Counted from the stretch's first letter, positions 10,208-20,005 are shown. The stretch: DNA of 64,000 nt from Ditibartonella apis (GCF_001952075.1 NZ_LXYU01000001.1:558001-622000); one strand, 5' to 3'. Notes: a model not told the origin generated them from the letters alone. Numbers and translations: made by a program.

Positions 10208-10274
10208 ACAGAGCCTTTTCCCCTCGGGCTCTGTGTGGAAAGCCTTTCCTTCCCTTGAGGCTTTCCCTTCGTAA
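10208..10274 (+). ncRNA. Hairpin-rich 3' region of DUF1127 transcript (possible 3'-derived small RNA)
   Basis: Two stable hairpins directly follow the DUF1127 stop: CACAGAGCC (10208-10216) with GGGCTCTGTG (10227-10236), and GAAAGCC with GGCTTTC (about 10239-10265). They are followed by the terminator hairpin. Such stacked structure ending in a strong terminator is what a 3' UTR-derived small RNA would look like. Pairing is visible; existence as a separate RNA is inference. Confidence 0.3.
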
Positions 10275-10309
10275 CGTCTGCTGCCTCCTCCCGCAGCAGG
10301 CGTTTTTTT
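10275..10309 (+). terminator. Rho-independent terminator after DUF1127 gene
   Basis: Ten-base stem CGTCTGCTGC (10275-10284) / GCAGCAGGCG (10293-10302) with one G-T pair, an eight-base loop and seven T. Confidence 0.93.
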
Positions 10310-10334
10310 GATCGTAAACACTAGTTTGGCGCTT

Positions 10335-10550
10335 TAGGTAAAATCAGCTCCGTTCTCACATCCTGTGGGCCAAGCGTTTTTTGTTTCCGAATTTTATTTT
10401 AGTCTTTGTAATCAATACATCAGTATGGTTTATAGCTTGTCTATATTAGAGGGTCTCTCGGCATGGGGTCACTGATTGCAGAGATTATTCTCTCCGTAGA
10501 GAAGGCTAAAAGCTCGCGAGCTATTTCCCTCGGGCTCTATCGTGGGAACT
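10335..10550 (+). pseudogene. Decayed tandem copy of the DUF1127 gene and its 3' hairpin
   Basis: The segment from CTCTCGGCAT (about 10455) through GCTAAAAGCTC (10505-10515) and on to CCCTCGGGCTCT aligns base for base with the end of the DUF1127 gene and the first hairpin after it (10146-10233), but the reading frame is broken by stop codons (TGA and TAG in the aligned phase). A second patch, AGCTCCGTTCTCACA (10346-10360), matches the region around 10086-10100 of the intact gene; about 49 extra bases lie between the two patches. The hairpin stem is also degraded. I read this as a tandem duplication that has decayed. Confidence 0.6.
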
Positions 10551-10872
10551 TTTTTACAAATTTGGTTCATGGCTCTCCCGCACTATTAAAGAGTTTTCAG
10601 GATTGAATGAGAAAATCAGGATCACAAAAGGAAGAAAACGCCTGATTTAAAAGTGTGCACTTTGAAAGCACAATGATATCTCGGTGTAGATAGCGCCAAA
10701 AACCTACAAAACCATTGAATCAACAGCACCTTTCCCGATGAACATGGTCTGGCAAGTCTGCCCTAAGATGCGGGCATTATAATATTGTACATTCTCCCGA
10801 TTACATGCATTTTCAACTTTCACTTTTCATTTCAAGCGAAGAATTCTTAAACGGGATGAGGGGTGGATTTCA
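10551..10872. other. Intergenic stretch, nothing recognised
   Basis: About 320 bases between the decayed DUF1127 copy and the end of the minus-strand transporter. No gene, RNA or clear hairpin seen. Confidence 0.4.
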
Positions 10873-11757
10873 TCATTTTTGTGGTGTGGCGTTTTGTGGC
10901 GTTGTTTGAGTGTGCTGATGCTTTTCGCGCATGAAAGTTAACAGGCTTGAAGCCATGATAAGGATAATGCCAATGATCATAGGAAGATCAAGATGGTCGT
11001 TGAAAATGAAGTAGCCGAATAATATCGCCCAGATCATCTGGCTATATTGAGGGGTGGCAATAGCTATGGCGGGAACACGACGAGCCGCAGCCATAAGGAA
11101 AAGCGCGCCAAGAGCGGCAAATAATCCATAACCGGCAAGGTAAATCCATTCGAAGTTATGAGGTTCGATATAACCGGGGAGGCTCAATAAACCACAAATG
11201 ACAATCGAACCGATAATTCCGCTGGAATAGAGAGTGATGCGTTTTTCACGTCCCCCCATATGGCGGACAATAATAATGGAAATAGCACCGCTCAAACCGG
11301 CAAAGACAGCTCCCACATGTCCGATATTGAGTTCACGAAAGCCCGGTCGCAAAACGACAAGCACACCGATAAAGCCGATGATGATAGCCGACCAACGTCG
11401 CCACCCGATGGCTTCTTTTAAAAATACCATGGAAAGGATGCTGACGAAGAGGGGTTGCAAAAATATAAGTGTAAATGCCTCGGCCATTGATAAATGTGTA
11501 AAAGCTGTAACACTGCCAATAACGCCGAATGCACCCGAGATTGTTCGCAAAAACCACATTGGCCAGTTTTGTGAACGCACAATGTCTATCCATTTATTAT
11601 CTCGATTTTTTAAAAATGGAATAACAATGATACCAATGAGCGCGCCATAAAAGGCTGTTTCATAAGGCGGGAGCGCACCGTCAATAAATTTGACGCAGGC
11701 GTCGCTCATTGCATAGGCGGCATAAGATGCAAAGGAAAGAAAAACTCCATAAAACAT
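10873..11757 (-). CDS. DMT-family transporter (two EamA domains)
   Basis: 294-residue inner-membrane protein with about ten hydrophobic segments in two EamA repeats; the first repeat contains SYAAYAMSDACVKFI, and the repeat boundary is near HVGAVFAGLSGAISIIIVRHMGG. EamA transporters usually export metabolites or amino acids; the substrate cannot be read from sequence. I chose ATG 11757 (MFYGVFLSF) because AAGGAAGG lies just upstream; an ATG seven codons earlier (11778) is possible but the ribosome site would then be inside the gene. Monocistronic. Confidence 0.9.
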   Translation of the reverse strand: MFYGVFLSFASYAAYAMSDACVKFIDGALPPYETAFYGALIGIIVIPFLKNRDNKWIDIVRSQNWPMWFLRTISGAFGVIGSVTAFTHLSMAEAFTLIFLQPLFVSILSMVFLKEAIGWRRWSAIIIGFIGVLVVLRPGFRELNIGHVGAVFAGLSGAISIIIVRHMGGREKRITLYSSGIIGSIVICGLLSLPGYIEPHNFEWIYLAGYGLFAALGALFLMAAARRVPAIAIATPQYSQMIWAILFGYFIFNDHLDLPMIIGIILIMASSLLTFMREKHQHTQTTPQNATPQK

Positions 11758-11778
11758 GCTTGATCCTTCCTTCGGCAT

Positions 11779-12287
11779 TTACCTGTTTTGCCTGCTTGTT
11801 CGCATTCGCCTATCCGCACCCGTATCCGAATGAGCCCGACTGGATTCCCCTTAATCGAATTCACTTGTTAAAAAATGATCGGCACATCCAGATTATCAGC
11901 ACCTATTTACGAGTTTTAATTCAGTAGTTGCGCGAAGTTGCGGGTCTGTCGGTTCAAAAATATCAATATGATAAAAGATGAGAAAAAGAAAAGGGGCAGA
12001 AAAACAGTTTGTTCGTGAAATGTATTTATAAATCTTCAGGATAAAAGACTACGAATAGCGCCGGTATTTTATGTGCATTATTATTTTATTTATTTAAATC
12101 CGGAAGGCTTTCATCGAAAATGATTTTTTCGGAATATTTCTGCATCAAAAAAGTATTTTCATTAAGTTTGATAGATCGAATCTTTATCAAATATGCAAGT
12201 CCCTTGAAGGACTATAAAATTTGATTCCGATGACAGGAAAATGTTTTTATCGAAAGAAGAATGATTGTGATTGATCACCGTTGTTTT
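11779..12287. other. Intergenic stretch between two transporter genes
   Basis: About 510 bases, AT-rich in its second half. It holds the upstream region of the 10873-11757 transporter and the downstream region of the next one. No gene, RNA or terminator recognised. Confidence 0.4.
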
Positions 12288-13175
12288 CTATTCGGGGATT
12301 GATTGTAGTTTCGATTTGAAAATTAGCTTCTTGGAAGCAAGGACAGCACCGCCTGTAATGAGAAGACATGCTGCCAATAAACGCCATGACGGCTCTGCAA
12401 GTCCCGTCGCCACCATGATAAGTGTCGAAAGCAAAGGTGCGCTATAACTTGCGACGCCTAAAAGCTGGATATTGCCCTTTTTGATACCAAAATCCCAACA
12501 GTAAAAAGCAAGCCCGACAGGGAAGAGTCCTAACAACAAAACGGACAGCCATTGTCCGCCGGTTTCAGGCAGAATGAACGGTTCGGAAAAAATGAAGTGA
12601 CAAAGGAACGCCAAAATAGACGTTATAATGCAAAAGGCTGCGACGACAGTTGTTGGAACTTTTGACAATCGACGGGAAAGAAGCGAATAGGCCGCCCATG
12701 CAAAAGCGCTTCCCAATGCAACGAGATAGCCAAAGATGTTTTTTTCATCAATAACAAACCCACCTTTTCCGGCGATGACCAGTACCATTCCGGAAAACCC
12801 CAATAATGCACCGAGAACATGGAACCAGCGCAGTTTTTCCCCCGGCATAAGTGCAGAACCAAGCACAATCAACAACGGCCATAAATAATTGATCAATGCT
12901 GCGTCAACAGGCGGTGCATTCCGCAATGCTGTAAAATAAAGGAAGTGGTAGCCGAATAGGCCACCAATGCCCACGACCCAGACGATGAGGGGTTGTTTCA
13001 GATCTTTTAGTGTTTGAGGATGTCTGATCCAGATTACCACCCCCGGTATTGTGCCGATGAGAAATGTCATAGAAGTCAACAGGAGAGAAGGAACCTTTCC
13101 GGAAAATGCCGTCAATGTCGCCAAAAGCGACCACATAAGGATTGCCAGAAAACCAATTCCTGTTGCTTTATTCAT
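12288..13175 (-). CDS. DMT-family transporter, YddG-like
   Basis: 295-residue protein with ten predicted membrane segments in two EamA repeats. Segments such as LMWSLLATLTAFSG, YFTALRNAPPVDAALINYLWPLLIV and AAYSLLSRRLSKVPT resemble the YddG-type exporters of aromatic amino acids and related amines, but substrate assignment is inference. Its start overlaps the end of the SURF1 gene by eight bases (13168-13175), so the two are likely translated from one message. Unusual partner for SURF1. Confidence 0.88.
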   Translation of the reverse strand: MNKATGIGFLAILMWSLLATLTAFSGKVPSLLLTSMTFLIGTIPGVVIWIRHPQTLKDLKQPLIVWVVGIGGLFGYHFLYFTALRNAPPVDAALINYLWPLLIVLGSALMPGEKLRWFHVLGALLGFSGMVLVIAGKGGFVIDEKNIFGYLVALGSAFAWAAYSLLSRRLSKVPTTVVAAFCIITSILAFLCHFIFSEPFILPETGGQWLSVLLLGLFPVGLAFYCWDFGIKKGNIQLLGVASYSAPLLSTLIMVATGLAEPSWRLLAACLLITGGAVLASKKLIFKSKLQSIPE

Positions 13176-13941
13176 AAACGATACCGCGCCGACGCCGTTT
13201 TTCAGAAATAATTAAAAATATAGATGCTGCAAATACACCGGCAGCCAAAGTAAACCAGGTAATAGCATAGCTCAAGTGATTATTAGGAAAGCTTACCACA
13301 GTTAAACCACCAATCGGTAAACCGCCTGTATTTGGTGTTTTATCGGCATCTATAAAATATGGGGCAACGTTATCCAAGCCGACTTTCTTTGCCATAGCAG
13401 GCAATTGCCTCGTATACCACAAATTACTATCCGGATTATTTTTACGCGGGAAAAAACCGCCACCTTCGCTCATACGCAAAAGACCGGTAACTGTCGTTTT
13501 ACCTTCGACAAGTCCGGCTGCCCGTGTTTTCTGGTCGCGCTTATCCATGGGGACAAATCCCCGATTGATGAATGTGATTGACCCGTCTTCTGTTTCCATT
13601 GGTGTTAGCACCCAATAACCTGTGTCTTCATCGGCAACAGCCGTTACCAGAACTTCTTTGTCATTCAAAAAACGGCCAGTCAGCGTGACAGGGCGATACT
13701 CGTCATTATCATATGTTACCTTTCCCCATTCACTTCTTGTTGGTGCAGCAATTGGCGCAAGGTGGATGCGTTCGTTGGCATTTTTAATCAGATTTTCTTT
13801 CCAGCCAAGCCTTTCGACTTGCCAGACTCCCAATGCCGAAAAGGCACAAAAAAAGAAAAGACACAGGAAGCCGAAAATGCCCAAAAATATCGGGGAACGG
13901 CCGCGAGAACGGGGTGTATCTGTTTTCATATCACTCATCAT
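13168..13941 (-). CDS. SURF1 family cytochrome oxidase biogenesis protein
   Basis: 257-residue inner-membrane protein with the SURF1 layout: an N-terminal membrane helix ending in GVWQVERLGWKENLI, a long periplasmic part with RPVTLTGRF, GYWVLTPM, FINRGFVPMDKRDQ and PYFIDADKTPNTGGLPIGG, then HLSYAITWFTLAAGVFAASI as the second helix. SURF1 helps insert heme a into subunit I of aa3-type oxidase. In most Rhizobiales it sits in the cta/cox cluster; here it precedes a transporter gene and no oxidase gene is nearby. Start could shift by a few codons (MM and M5). Confidence 0.93.
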   Translation of the reverse strand: MMSDMKTDTPRSRGRSPIFLGIFGFLCLFFFCAFSALGVWQVERLGWKENLIKNANERIHLAPIAAPTRSEWGKVTYDNDEYRPVTLTGRFLNDKEVLVTAVADEDTGYWVLTPMETEDGSITFINRGFVPMDKRDQKTRAAGLVEGKTTVTGLLRMSEGGGFFPRKNNPDSNLWYTRQLPAMAKKVGLDNVAPYFIDADKTPNTGGLPIGGLTVVSFPNNHLSYAITWFTLAAGVFAASIFLIISEKRRRRGIVYE

Positions 13942-14147
13942 GGCAATTCTTTTATCATATCCTTTTCAAAAAAACAGATTTGTTACGTTTTAACCTTCAT
14001 CTATCATATGAAAACTCTTGACCTTTTCGTCTAGGCCCCCTATAGAAACGCAACTTACCAATTTTTGGGAAGCCAATCTATACGCGTGTTCATTGGAAAT
14101 TTAACATGCTTGTCGGTTGCTTCTATTAGAATTTAAAGGTGAAACCT

Positions 14148-14441
14148 ATGTCCCGCGCCTGCGAATTGACTGGAAAAACAGTCCAATATGGCAACAATGT
14201 CAGCCACGCAAATAACAAATCGCGTCGCCGTTTTTTGCCAAATCTCTGCAATGTTACATTGATCTCGGATGCTCTCGAGCAAAGCTATCGTTTGCGCATT
14301 TCAGCAAATGCTTTGCGTTCAGTTGAACATCGCGGTGGTCTTGATGCTTTTCTTTTGAAGTCCGGTGACAAGGAATTGTCGCAACGGGCCCGCTTGTTGA
14401 AGCGTCAGATTGAAAAGAAGCTCGCTGAAGCAGCAGCCTGA
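14148..14441 (+). CDS. rpmB: 50S ribosomal protein L28
   Basis: 97-residue ribosomal protein of the large subunit. [20 protein letters not shown] and SRRRFLPNL are diagnostic of L28; it has the alphaproteobacterial C-terminal extension. ATG 14148 has AAAGGTG upstream; the frame is open three codons earlier at GTG 14139. Monocistronic with its own terminator. Confidence 0.98.
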   Translation: MSRACELTGKTVQYGNNVSHANNKSRRRFLPNLCNVTLISDALEQSYRLRISANALRSVEHRGGLDAFLLKSGDKELSQRARLLKRQIEKKLAEAAA

Positions 14442-14467
14442 TCTTTTTCAATATACGATTCGTCTTG

Positions 14468-14491
14468 AGGGCCGATTTTCGGCCCTTTTTT
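14468..14491 (+). terminator. Rho-independent terminator after rpmB
   Basis: Eight-base stem AGGGCCGA (14468-14475) / TCGGCCCT (14479-14486) with a three-base loop and six T. It lies only about 27 bases before the ATG of the next gene, so that gene needs read-through or a promoter inside this short gap. Confidence 0.9.
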
Positions 14492-14517
14492 CTGGTTCCA
14501 TCACCCAGGTTAAAAAA

Positions 14518-15168
14518 ATGAAACAGACCCGACATCTTATTTTTGCGGTTTTTGCAATGTGCGTCGCGGTGACGGCATCCAATGTTCTGGTGCAATATCC
14601 GTTTCACTGGTTCGGATTGGAACATCTTCTGACCTACGGTGCATTTACCTATCCGTTTGCTTTTCTCATCAACGATCTGACAAATCGTCGCTACGGCCCC
14701 CACGCTGCACGACGTATCGTTTATGCTGGTTTTATTGCCGGTCTTCTTGTTTCCTGGATTCTTGCAAGCCCCCGATTGGCAATTGCCTCGGGAACAGCTT
14801 TTCTTTTTGCGCAGTTGTTGGATATTCTGGTGTTCAATCCATTGCGACGCAAAACCTGGTGGATCGCGCCGCTGGCGGCTGCAATTACCGGTTCGGCACT
14901 TGATACCGTATGGTTTTTCGCTGTTGCTTTTTCCAGCCATTTTTCGTTTATCGACAAACTCACCGGTTATAGCGATAGCTCGATTCCTACCATGACAAAT
15001 CTGATGGGGCTTGAGGTGCCTGTCTGGCTCTCATTATCTTGCGGCGATTTCGGCGTAAAACTATTCATGGGGCTATTTATGCTTTTGCCTTATGGTGCCA
15101 TTCTGGCCATTTTCATGCCGGATATTTATCACGGAAAAATTCACGAAAATGGCGATTCGGCTGTCTGA
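14518..15168 (+). CDS. Queuosine precursor transporter, YhhQ/VUT family
   Basis: 216-residue membrane protein with about six hydrophobic segments. The family signature is clear: FAVFAMCVAVTASNVLVQYP, TYPFAFLINDLTNRRYGP, RLAIASGTAFLFAQLLDILVF, SALDTVWFFAVAF. YhhQ proteins import queuosine precursors (preQ0/preQ1) used in tRNA modification. ATG 14518 has only a weak ribosome site (CAGG). I looked for a preQ1 riboswitch in the 76-base leader and saw only the rpmB terminator. Confidence 0.9.
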   Translation: MKQTRHLIFAVFAMCVAVTASNVLVQYPFHWFGLEHLLTYGAFTYPFAFLINDLTNRRYGPHAARRIVYAGFIAGLLVSWILASPRLAIASGTAFLFAQLLDILVFNPLRRKTWWIAPLAAAITGSALDTVWFFAVAFSSHFSFIDKLTGYSDSSIPTMTNLMGLEVPVWLSLSCGDFGVKLFMGLFMLLPYGAILAIFMPDIYHGKIHENGDSAV

Positions 15169-15785
15169 CGAATGTCGACATTGATGTTGGGCGTAGATAG
15201 CTTTTTGGCAGCCTATTTCTGAAGACAAGGTTTTTGAAGACCGGTGTTCTCAATCGGATTCGAGCGGCTGGATGTGACAGAACCGGTTCTTGAAGAATGC
15301 CGATTTGATGATTGCATCACCCGGTGAAAGGAACTCATGCTTAAAAAGCATGGTCATGGATTGCCACTGGAGGGGCATTCTTGTGTAGTGGTTCGGGGGC
15401 AAAAAGAATCGTCAGGATAAAGCCTTCAGAATATTTCGTCGCTTAAGCCTGAGAAATGTCAGGTCCGGATAGAGCGGCAGTGCAAATTCCGATGTTACTT
15501 TTGTTTCGATAAATTTTTGAGGTAATGAGTGGAAACAGGATTGAAAGTTTTCGGTCTTTCTGCGGTTAACCGGTTGTTTTTCAAAAGCCAAAAAATAAAG
15601 AAAAATGAACCGGATCATTGGAACAAAGCAGTTTTGGAAAAAGTCGAATGAACGCAAATTTCCGAAAACGCATTAACGTTTAAACAAAGATATTGGAAAA
15701 CGTTGTGATAGCGTGATTATTTGTCATGAAATTCTGATTGAAAAATAAAAATCGAAAAACCGCAGCGTGTAAAAGATAGCACCTG
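15169..15785. other. Intergenic stretch between yhhQ-like gene and cobT
   Basis: About 620 bases between convergent genes. A small hairpin, CATGCTT / AAGCATG near 15337-15353, has no T run. No gene or RNA family recognised; an 81-codon minus-strand frame (15412-15657) looks random. Confidence 0.4.
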
Positions 15786-17663
15786 TTAGCGAGTTTTACG
15801 GGATTCATCTTCGTCAAACAGGCTTGCAAGTTGTTCCGTCATGGCGCCAGCAAGTTCTTCTGCATCGACAATTGTCACAGCGCGCTGATAATAGCGAGTA
15901 ACATCGTGACCGATACCGATTGCTATGAGTTCAACCGGAGAATGTGTCTCGATTTCGTCAATGACAGCGCGCAGATGTTTTTCAAGATAATTACCGGGAT
16001 TGACGGAAAGTGTGGAATCATCAACCGGAGCACCGTCAGAAATCATCATCAGAATGCGACGGTATTCACGCCGGCCAAGTAACCGCTGGTGAGCCCATAT
16101 CAAAGCTTCTCCGTCGATATTTTCTTTAAGGAGCCCTTCGCGCATCATCAGTCCGAGATTGCGTTTTGCACGCCGCCAAGGCGTATCGGCGCTTTTATAA
16201 ATAATGTGGCGCAAATCGTTAAGCCGTCCGGGATTGGCCGGTTTGCCGTTGGCAAGCCATTTTTCACGTGATTGGCCACCTTTCCATGCTTTTGTGGTAA
16301 AGCCCAGAATTTCAACCTTCACGCCGCAGCGTTCGAGCGTCCTTGCCAGAATATCGACGCAGGTTGCAGCAACAGTAATGGGGCGCCCTCTCATAGAGCC
16401 GGAATTATCAATAACCAGCGAGACGACGGTATCACGAAAATCGGTATCGCGTTCCTGTTTGAAAGAAAGTGGTTGCGTCGGGTCGATTACGACACGCGGC
16501 AATCTTGCAGAATCGAGATAACCTTCTTCAAGGTCAAAATTCCACGATCTGTTCTGTTGAGCCATCAAGCGCCGTTGCAAGCGGTTGGCGAGCTTGCCGA
16601 CAGCGCCTTGCAAATTGGTAAGCTGCTTATCAAGAAAGGCACGTAATTTCGTGAGTTCTTCAATGTCGCAAAGTTCGGAAGCTTCGACTTCCTCGTCAAA
16701 TTCGCGCGTATAGACTTTATAATCGCCAAGCTCGTCCATATCGGAAAATGGTGGTTGCGGGCGCTTTGTTTGTCCGGGAGTCTCCTCGGTGTCTATCTCT
16801 TCTGAATCGCTACCATCTTCTTCCGAAGAATCGGACGCTTCCATATCGCCGTCTTCGGCATCTTCATCAACATCATCAGAAGGTTCGCTTTCCGTCTTGT
16901 CGGAGCCTTCCTGTTCTTTCGAATCGTCGTCCTCGTTTTCCTGAGGCTCGTTGTTTTCATCCTCGTTTTCGCCATCGCTATCAGTCTCGTTCTCTTCGAG
17001 ACTTTCAGCAAGTTGCATGGATGCCAACATATTACGCACAATGCGGGCAAATTTGTCCTGATCATTGATATTTTTTGCCAGATTATTGAGGTCTTTTCCG
17101 GCTTTTTCTTCAATCCACTCACGCCATAGATCGACGACCGGCCCGGCTTCTTCGGGTGGTTTCCGTCCGGTAATCTTCTCGCGCACCATCAGCGCAAGTG
17201 CTTCTTCAAGGGGAGCTTCTTCCTTTGTGGTGATTGCCTGATAGTTTGCCCTTTTATATTTGTCGGCAAGCATTGCATCAAGGTTTTCTGCCATGCCTTC
17301 CATAGCAAGTGTGCCGATTGCTTCAACACGTGCCTGCTCGACAGCATCATAAACAGCACGTGCTTCGGGGACTTGCGGAGCGAGATTGGAATGGATTTCA
17401 CTATCATGCCATGCTTGACGCAAAGCCATTGAATCGGCAAGTCCGCGCGTAACAGCATAATCATTATATGTCGGGTGGCGGGGAATATCGGGAAGCCGTG
17501 CATGACCCGCCACTATAGCGGGGCGGTCTTCACCGAAAACTACATCAAGCTCATGATCGCCAGAGACCGCACGCATGCAAACAGTTGTCGCCCGTTTGAA
17601 AGGTTCACTGTCAATCAGTCCCGAAGGACGTTCTCGCGTGTTGTCTCCTGCTTGTGCGGTCAT
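15786..17663 (-). CDS. cobT: Aerobic cobaltochelatase subunit CobT
   Basis: 625-residue subunit of the ATP-dependent CobN-CobS-CobT chelatase that inserts cobalt into hydrogenobyrinic acid a,c-diamide in aerobic vitamin B12 synthesis. The N-terminal helical domain is followed by a very acidic Asp/Glu/Ser-rich linker (about residues 222-295) and a C-terminal von Willebrand A domain with MIDAS motif DNSGS (419-423). The linker is typical of the family. cobS lies 11 bases upstream, so the two form an operon. CobN is not in this window. Confidence 0.96.
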   Translation of the reverse strand: MTAQAGDNTRERPSGLIDSEPFKRATTVCMRAVSGDHELDVVFGEDRPAIVAGHARLPDIPRHPTYNDYAVTRGLADSMALRQAWHDSEIHSNLAPQVPEARAVYDAVEQARVEAIGTLAMEGMAENLDAMLADKYKRANYQAITTKEEAPLEEALALMVREKITGRKPPEEAGPVVDLWREWIEEKAGKDLNNLAKNINDQDKFARIVRNMLASMQLAESLEENETDSDGENEDENNEPQENEDDDSKEQEGSDKTESEPSDDVDEDAEDGDMEASDSSEEDGSDSEEIDTEETPGQTKRPQPPFSDMDELGDYKVYTREFDEEVEASELCDIEELTKLRAFLDKQLTNLQGAVGKLANRLQRRLMAQQNRSWNFDLEEGYLDSARLPRVVIDPTQPLSFKQERDTDFRDTVVSLVIDNSGSMRGRPITVAATCVDILARTLERCGVKVEILGFTTKAWKGGQSREKWLANGKPANPGRLNDLRHIIYKSADTPWRRAKRNLGLMMREGLLKENIDGEALIWAHQRLLGRREYRRILMMISDGAPVDDSTLSVNPGNYLEKHLRAVIDEIETHSPVELIAIGIGHDVTRYYQRAVTIVDAEELAGAMTEQLASLFDEDESRKTR

Positions 17664-17674
17664 AAATGTTTTCC

Positions 17675-18661
17675 TTACGACAGAACCGCATGGGCCAGTG
17701 ATTCAGGCAATTCCTTACCAAAAGCCCGTTGATAGAATTCAGCAACAGTCGGGCGTTCCAGTTCGTCGCACTTGTTTAAAAATGTAAGGCGGAATGCAAA
17801 TCCCAGATCTTTGAAGATTTCGGTATTTTCAGCCCATGTAATGACAGTACGCGGGCTCATAACTGTCGATAGATCGCCATTGATAAAAGCTTGTCTGGTC
17901 ATGTCGGCAACATGAACCATTTGTGAAACAGTCTCGCGGCCTTCTTTAGTACGGAAACTCTTGGCTTTGGCAAGGACAATATTGACTTCGTTGTCATGCG
18001 GCAAATAGTTCAAAGTCGTCACAATCGACCAGCGGTCCATTTGCGCCTGATTGATCTGCTGTGTGCCATGATAAAGTCCGGTTGTATCACCAAGACCGAT
18101 TGTGTTTGCTGTGGCAAACAGGCGAAAGGCAGGATGTGGCGCAATAACACGGCTCTGATCAAGCAAGGTCAAACGTCCGGATGATTCCAGTACGCGCTGG
18201 ATAACAAACATCACGTCAGGACGACCGGCATCATATTCATCAAAAACCAGAGCAACATTTCTTTGATAAGCCCAAGGCAGGATGCCATCCTGAAACTCTG
18301 TCACCTGCATGCCGTCTTTGATAACAATCGCATCCTTTCCGACAAGGTCGATACGACTGACGTGGCTATCAAGATTGACGCGGATACAAGGCCAGTTCAA
18401 ACGCGCCGCAATCTGCTCGATATGGGTGGATTTTCCGGTGCCGTGATAGCCTGAAACCATCACACGGCGATTGTAAGCAAAGCCGGCAAGAATTGCCAAA
18501 GTCGTTTCCCGATCGAACAGGTAATCCGGATCAAGCTCGGGCACATTGGGATCTGTTTCGCTGAACGCTGGAACCTGCATATCGGTATCAATACCGAAAA
18601 GTTCGCGTGCCGATACTGTTATATCAGGCACATTATCAATACCCAGATCGTCCTTTGTCAT
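17675..18661 (-). CDS. cobS: Aerobic cobaltochelatase subunit CobS
   Basis: AAA+ ATPase partner of CobT, 328 residues. Walker [10 protein letters not shown] (71-79), Walker B ALVFDEYD (about 137-144), a sensor region [12 protein letters not shown], and the family N terminus with [11 protein letters not shown] start at ATG 18661 because GGAGG lies just upstream; ATG 18664 directly before it is the alternative. The CobST pair drives cobalt insertion by CobN. It is transcribed into cobT, with a J-domain gene upstream on the same strand. Confidence 0.96.
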   Translation of the reverse strand: MTKDDLGIDNVPDITVSARELFGIDTDMQVPAFSETDPNVPELDPDYLFDRETTLAILAGFAYNRRVMVSGYHGTGKSTHIEQIAARLNWPCIRVNLDSHVSRIDLVGKDAIVIKDGMQVTEFQDGILPWAYQRNVALVFDEYDAGRPDVMFVIQRVLESSGRLTLLDQSRVIAPHPAFRLFATANTIGLGDTTGLYHGTQQINQAQMDRWSIVTTLNYLPHDNEVNIVLAKAKSFRTKEGRETVSQMVHVADMTRQAFINGDLSTVMSPRTVITWAENTEIFKDLGFAFRLTFLNKCDELERPTVAEFYQRAFGKELPESLAHAVLS

Positions 18662-18833
18662 CATGCCTCCATACGGATAAAACCGCTGTCCGAATTAAAT
18701 ATGAACACACCATATAGCTATAATGTGTTTTAAATTGAAGAGCTACAAGCTCTAGAGTTGTTATCAGACTATCGGACAAGAATTTCAATGTTCCATCGAA
18801 AAGAATTGTCTTTTCTTCGTCTTCAGTCCGGTG

Positions 18834-19448
18834 TCAGCAAAAACCGGCATTTTTCAACAGGTTGTATGCCTGTAATACTTCACGCAAACGATCTTCGGAA
18901 GACCTATCACCACCATTTGCATCAGGATGGTGAAGCTTCACCAAAGCTTTATATTTGGCTTTGATATCGCGGCTTGTGGCATTGGCTTCAAGCCCCAATG
19001 TCATGAAAGCCCGCGCTTCCAGTGTTTTCAATTTCCGCGGTGCGTTGGTTGAACGGCTTTGCTGGCTGAACATATGAAGAGGGTCATTCACCCTGTTTTG
19101 ATAGGCAGCAGAACCGGAACGGATTCTGGAAAAATCGGCAGCAGGTCTGGCTGCGGCATTAACACCCGATTTCCATGTCGGGCGGTGACCTGTCAGGGCG
19201 TCTTTCTGGAATTTGGCGATTTCTTCGTCTTTCAGCCCTGAAAAATAATTGAAATTTTTGTTATATTCGCGCACATGCTCGAGGCAAAAATGAAGATATT
19301 CACCTTCATGATCGCGCCCCGCTGGTGCCCGATGTGTACCAGGTTTGGTGCATCCCTCCCATTGACATTGGGGAGCCTGTGGCTCCGCCTTCTTTTTTCT
19401 GTTGGAACTGATGCGGATTGAATCAAATAATTTCGATGTGGTCGTCAT
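18834..19448 (-). CDS. J-domain (DnaJ-like) protein upstream of cobS
   Basis: 204-residue protein with a C-terminal J domain: ARAFMTLGLEANATSRDIKAKYKALVKLHHPDANGG contains the HPD tripeptide needed to stimulate Hsp70 ATPase. The N-terminal part has cysteine/histidine pairs (CQWEGC, HFCLEH) that could bind a metal, and FSGLKDEEIAKFQKDALTGHRPTW, a block conserved in Rhizobiales homologues. No G/F or zinc-finger DnaJ regions, so it is a specialised co-chaperone rather than DnaJ itself. A 169-base gap separates it from cobS. Client unknown. Confidence 0.88.
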   Translation of the reverse strand: MTTTSKLFDSIRISSNRKKKAEPQAPQCQWEGCTKPGTHRAPAGRDHEGEYLHFCLEHVREYNKNFNYFSGLKDEEIAKFQKDALTGHRPTWKSGVNAAARPAADFSRIRSGSAAYQNRVNDPLHMFSQQSRSTNAPRKLKTLEARAFMTLGLEANATSRDIKAKYKALVKLHHPDANGGDRSSEDRLREVLQAYNLLKNAGFC

Positions 19449-19587
19449 GTTTCCGGCTTAATGCAAAACATATGCGTTTGACAAGAATTGACTTTAGGGA
19501 TTTTTGTTCCCACATGTCTGTCACCGATTTTTATCAAGCAAGAATCGGGTCAAACTTACCGCTCACATATGGGGTTAAAAGAAGAAA

Positions 19588-19869
19588 ATGTCCAGCACAG
19601 TTGCAGAAACTATCAAGAAAAAGCTACAAGCTGCCTTTTCTCCATCTGCTATTGAAATTATTGATGAAAGTCACCTTCACGCCGGTCACCAGCATGATGA
19701 TGGTCAAACCTTTGATGGCAAAGGTGAAACGCATTTTCGCGTCAAAATTACCGCGAAGGCTTTTAAAGGTATGAAACGGGTGGATATCCATCGCGCAATA
19801 AACCACGTGCTCAAGCATGAACTTGAAAGTGGTATCCATGCCCTGGCCATTGAAGCCAAGGCTGAATGA
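19588..19869 (+). CDS. BolA family protein
   Basis: 93-residue protein with the BolA fold: ETIKKKLQAAFSPSAIEIIDESHLHAGH, then THFRVKITAKAFKGMKRVDIHRAINHVLKHEL with the conserved central histidine and the C-terminal helix. BolA proteins pair with monothiol glutaredoxins through a shared Fe-S cluster and act in Fe-S trafficking or in morphology/stress regulation. It is divergent from the J-domain gene, an arrangement common in this order. No grx gene is adjacent. Confidence 0.93.
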   Translation: MSSTVAETIKKKLQAAFSPSAIEIIDESHLHAGHQHDDGQTFDGKGETHFRVKITAKAFKGMKRVDIHRAINHVLKHELESGIHALAIEAKAE

Positions 19870-20005
19870 CGGGAGATAAGATTATCCGGTTTTGTTTTAC
19901 AAAACAGTAAAACTTTTAAAATCATACCGGATCAATCTTTTTCCTCAGGATGATTGTTGAACAAAATCCTGAATTGCAGATATTCCCGAATTTTAAATGC
20001 TAAAC

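Noticed and set aside
14097-14112. ATTTAACATGC, resembling (in reverse) the XerD half of a dif site
   Set aside because: Only one half matches; no XerC half at the right spacing. A dif site should be sought genome-wide.
14442-14517. preQ1 riboswitch before the queuosine-precursor transporter
   Set aside because: Looked for because of the gene's role; the short leader holds only the rpmB terminator and no preQ1-like pseudoknot.
14254-14940. 228-codon minus-strand frame across rpmB and the yhhQ-like gene
   Set aside because: Spans two clear plus-strand genes and a terminator; translation is low in recognisable motifs.
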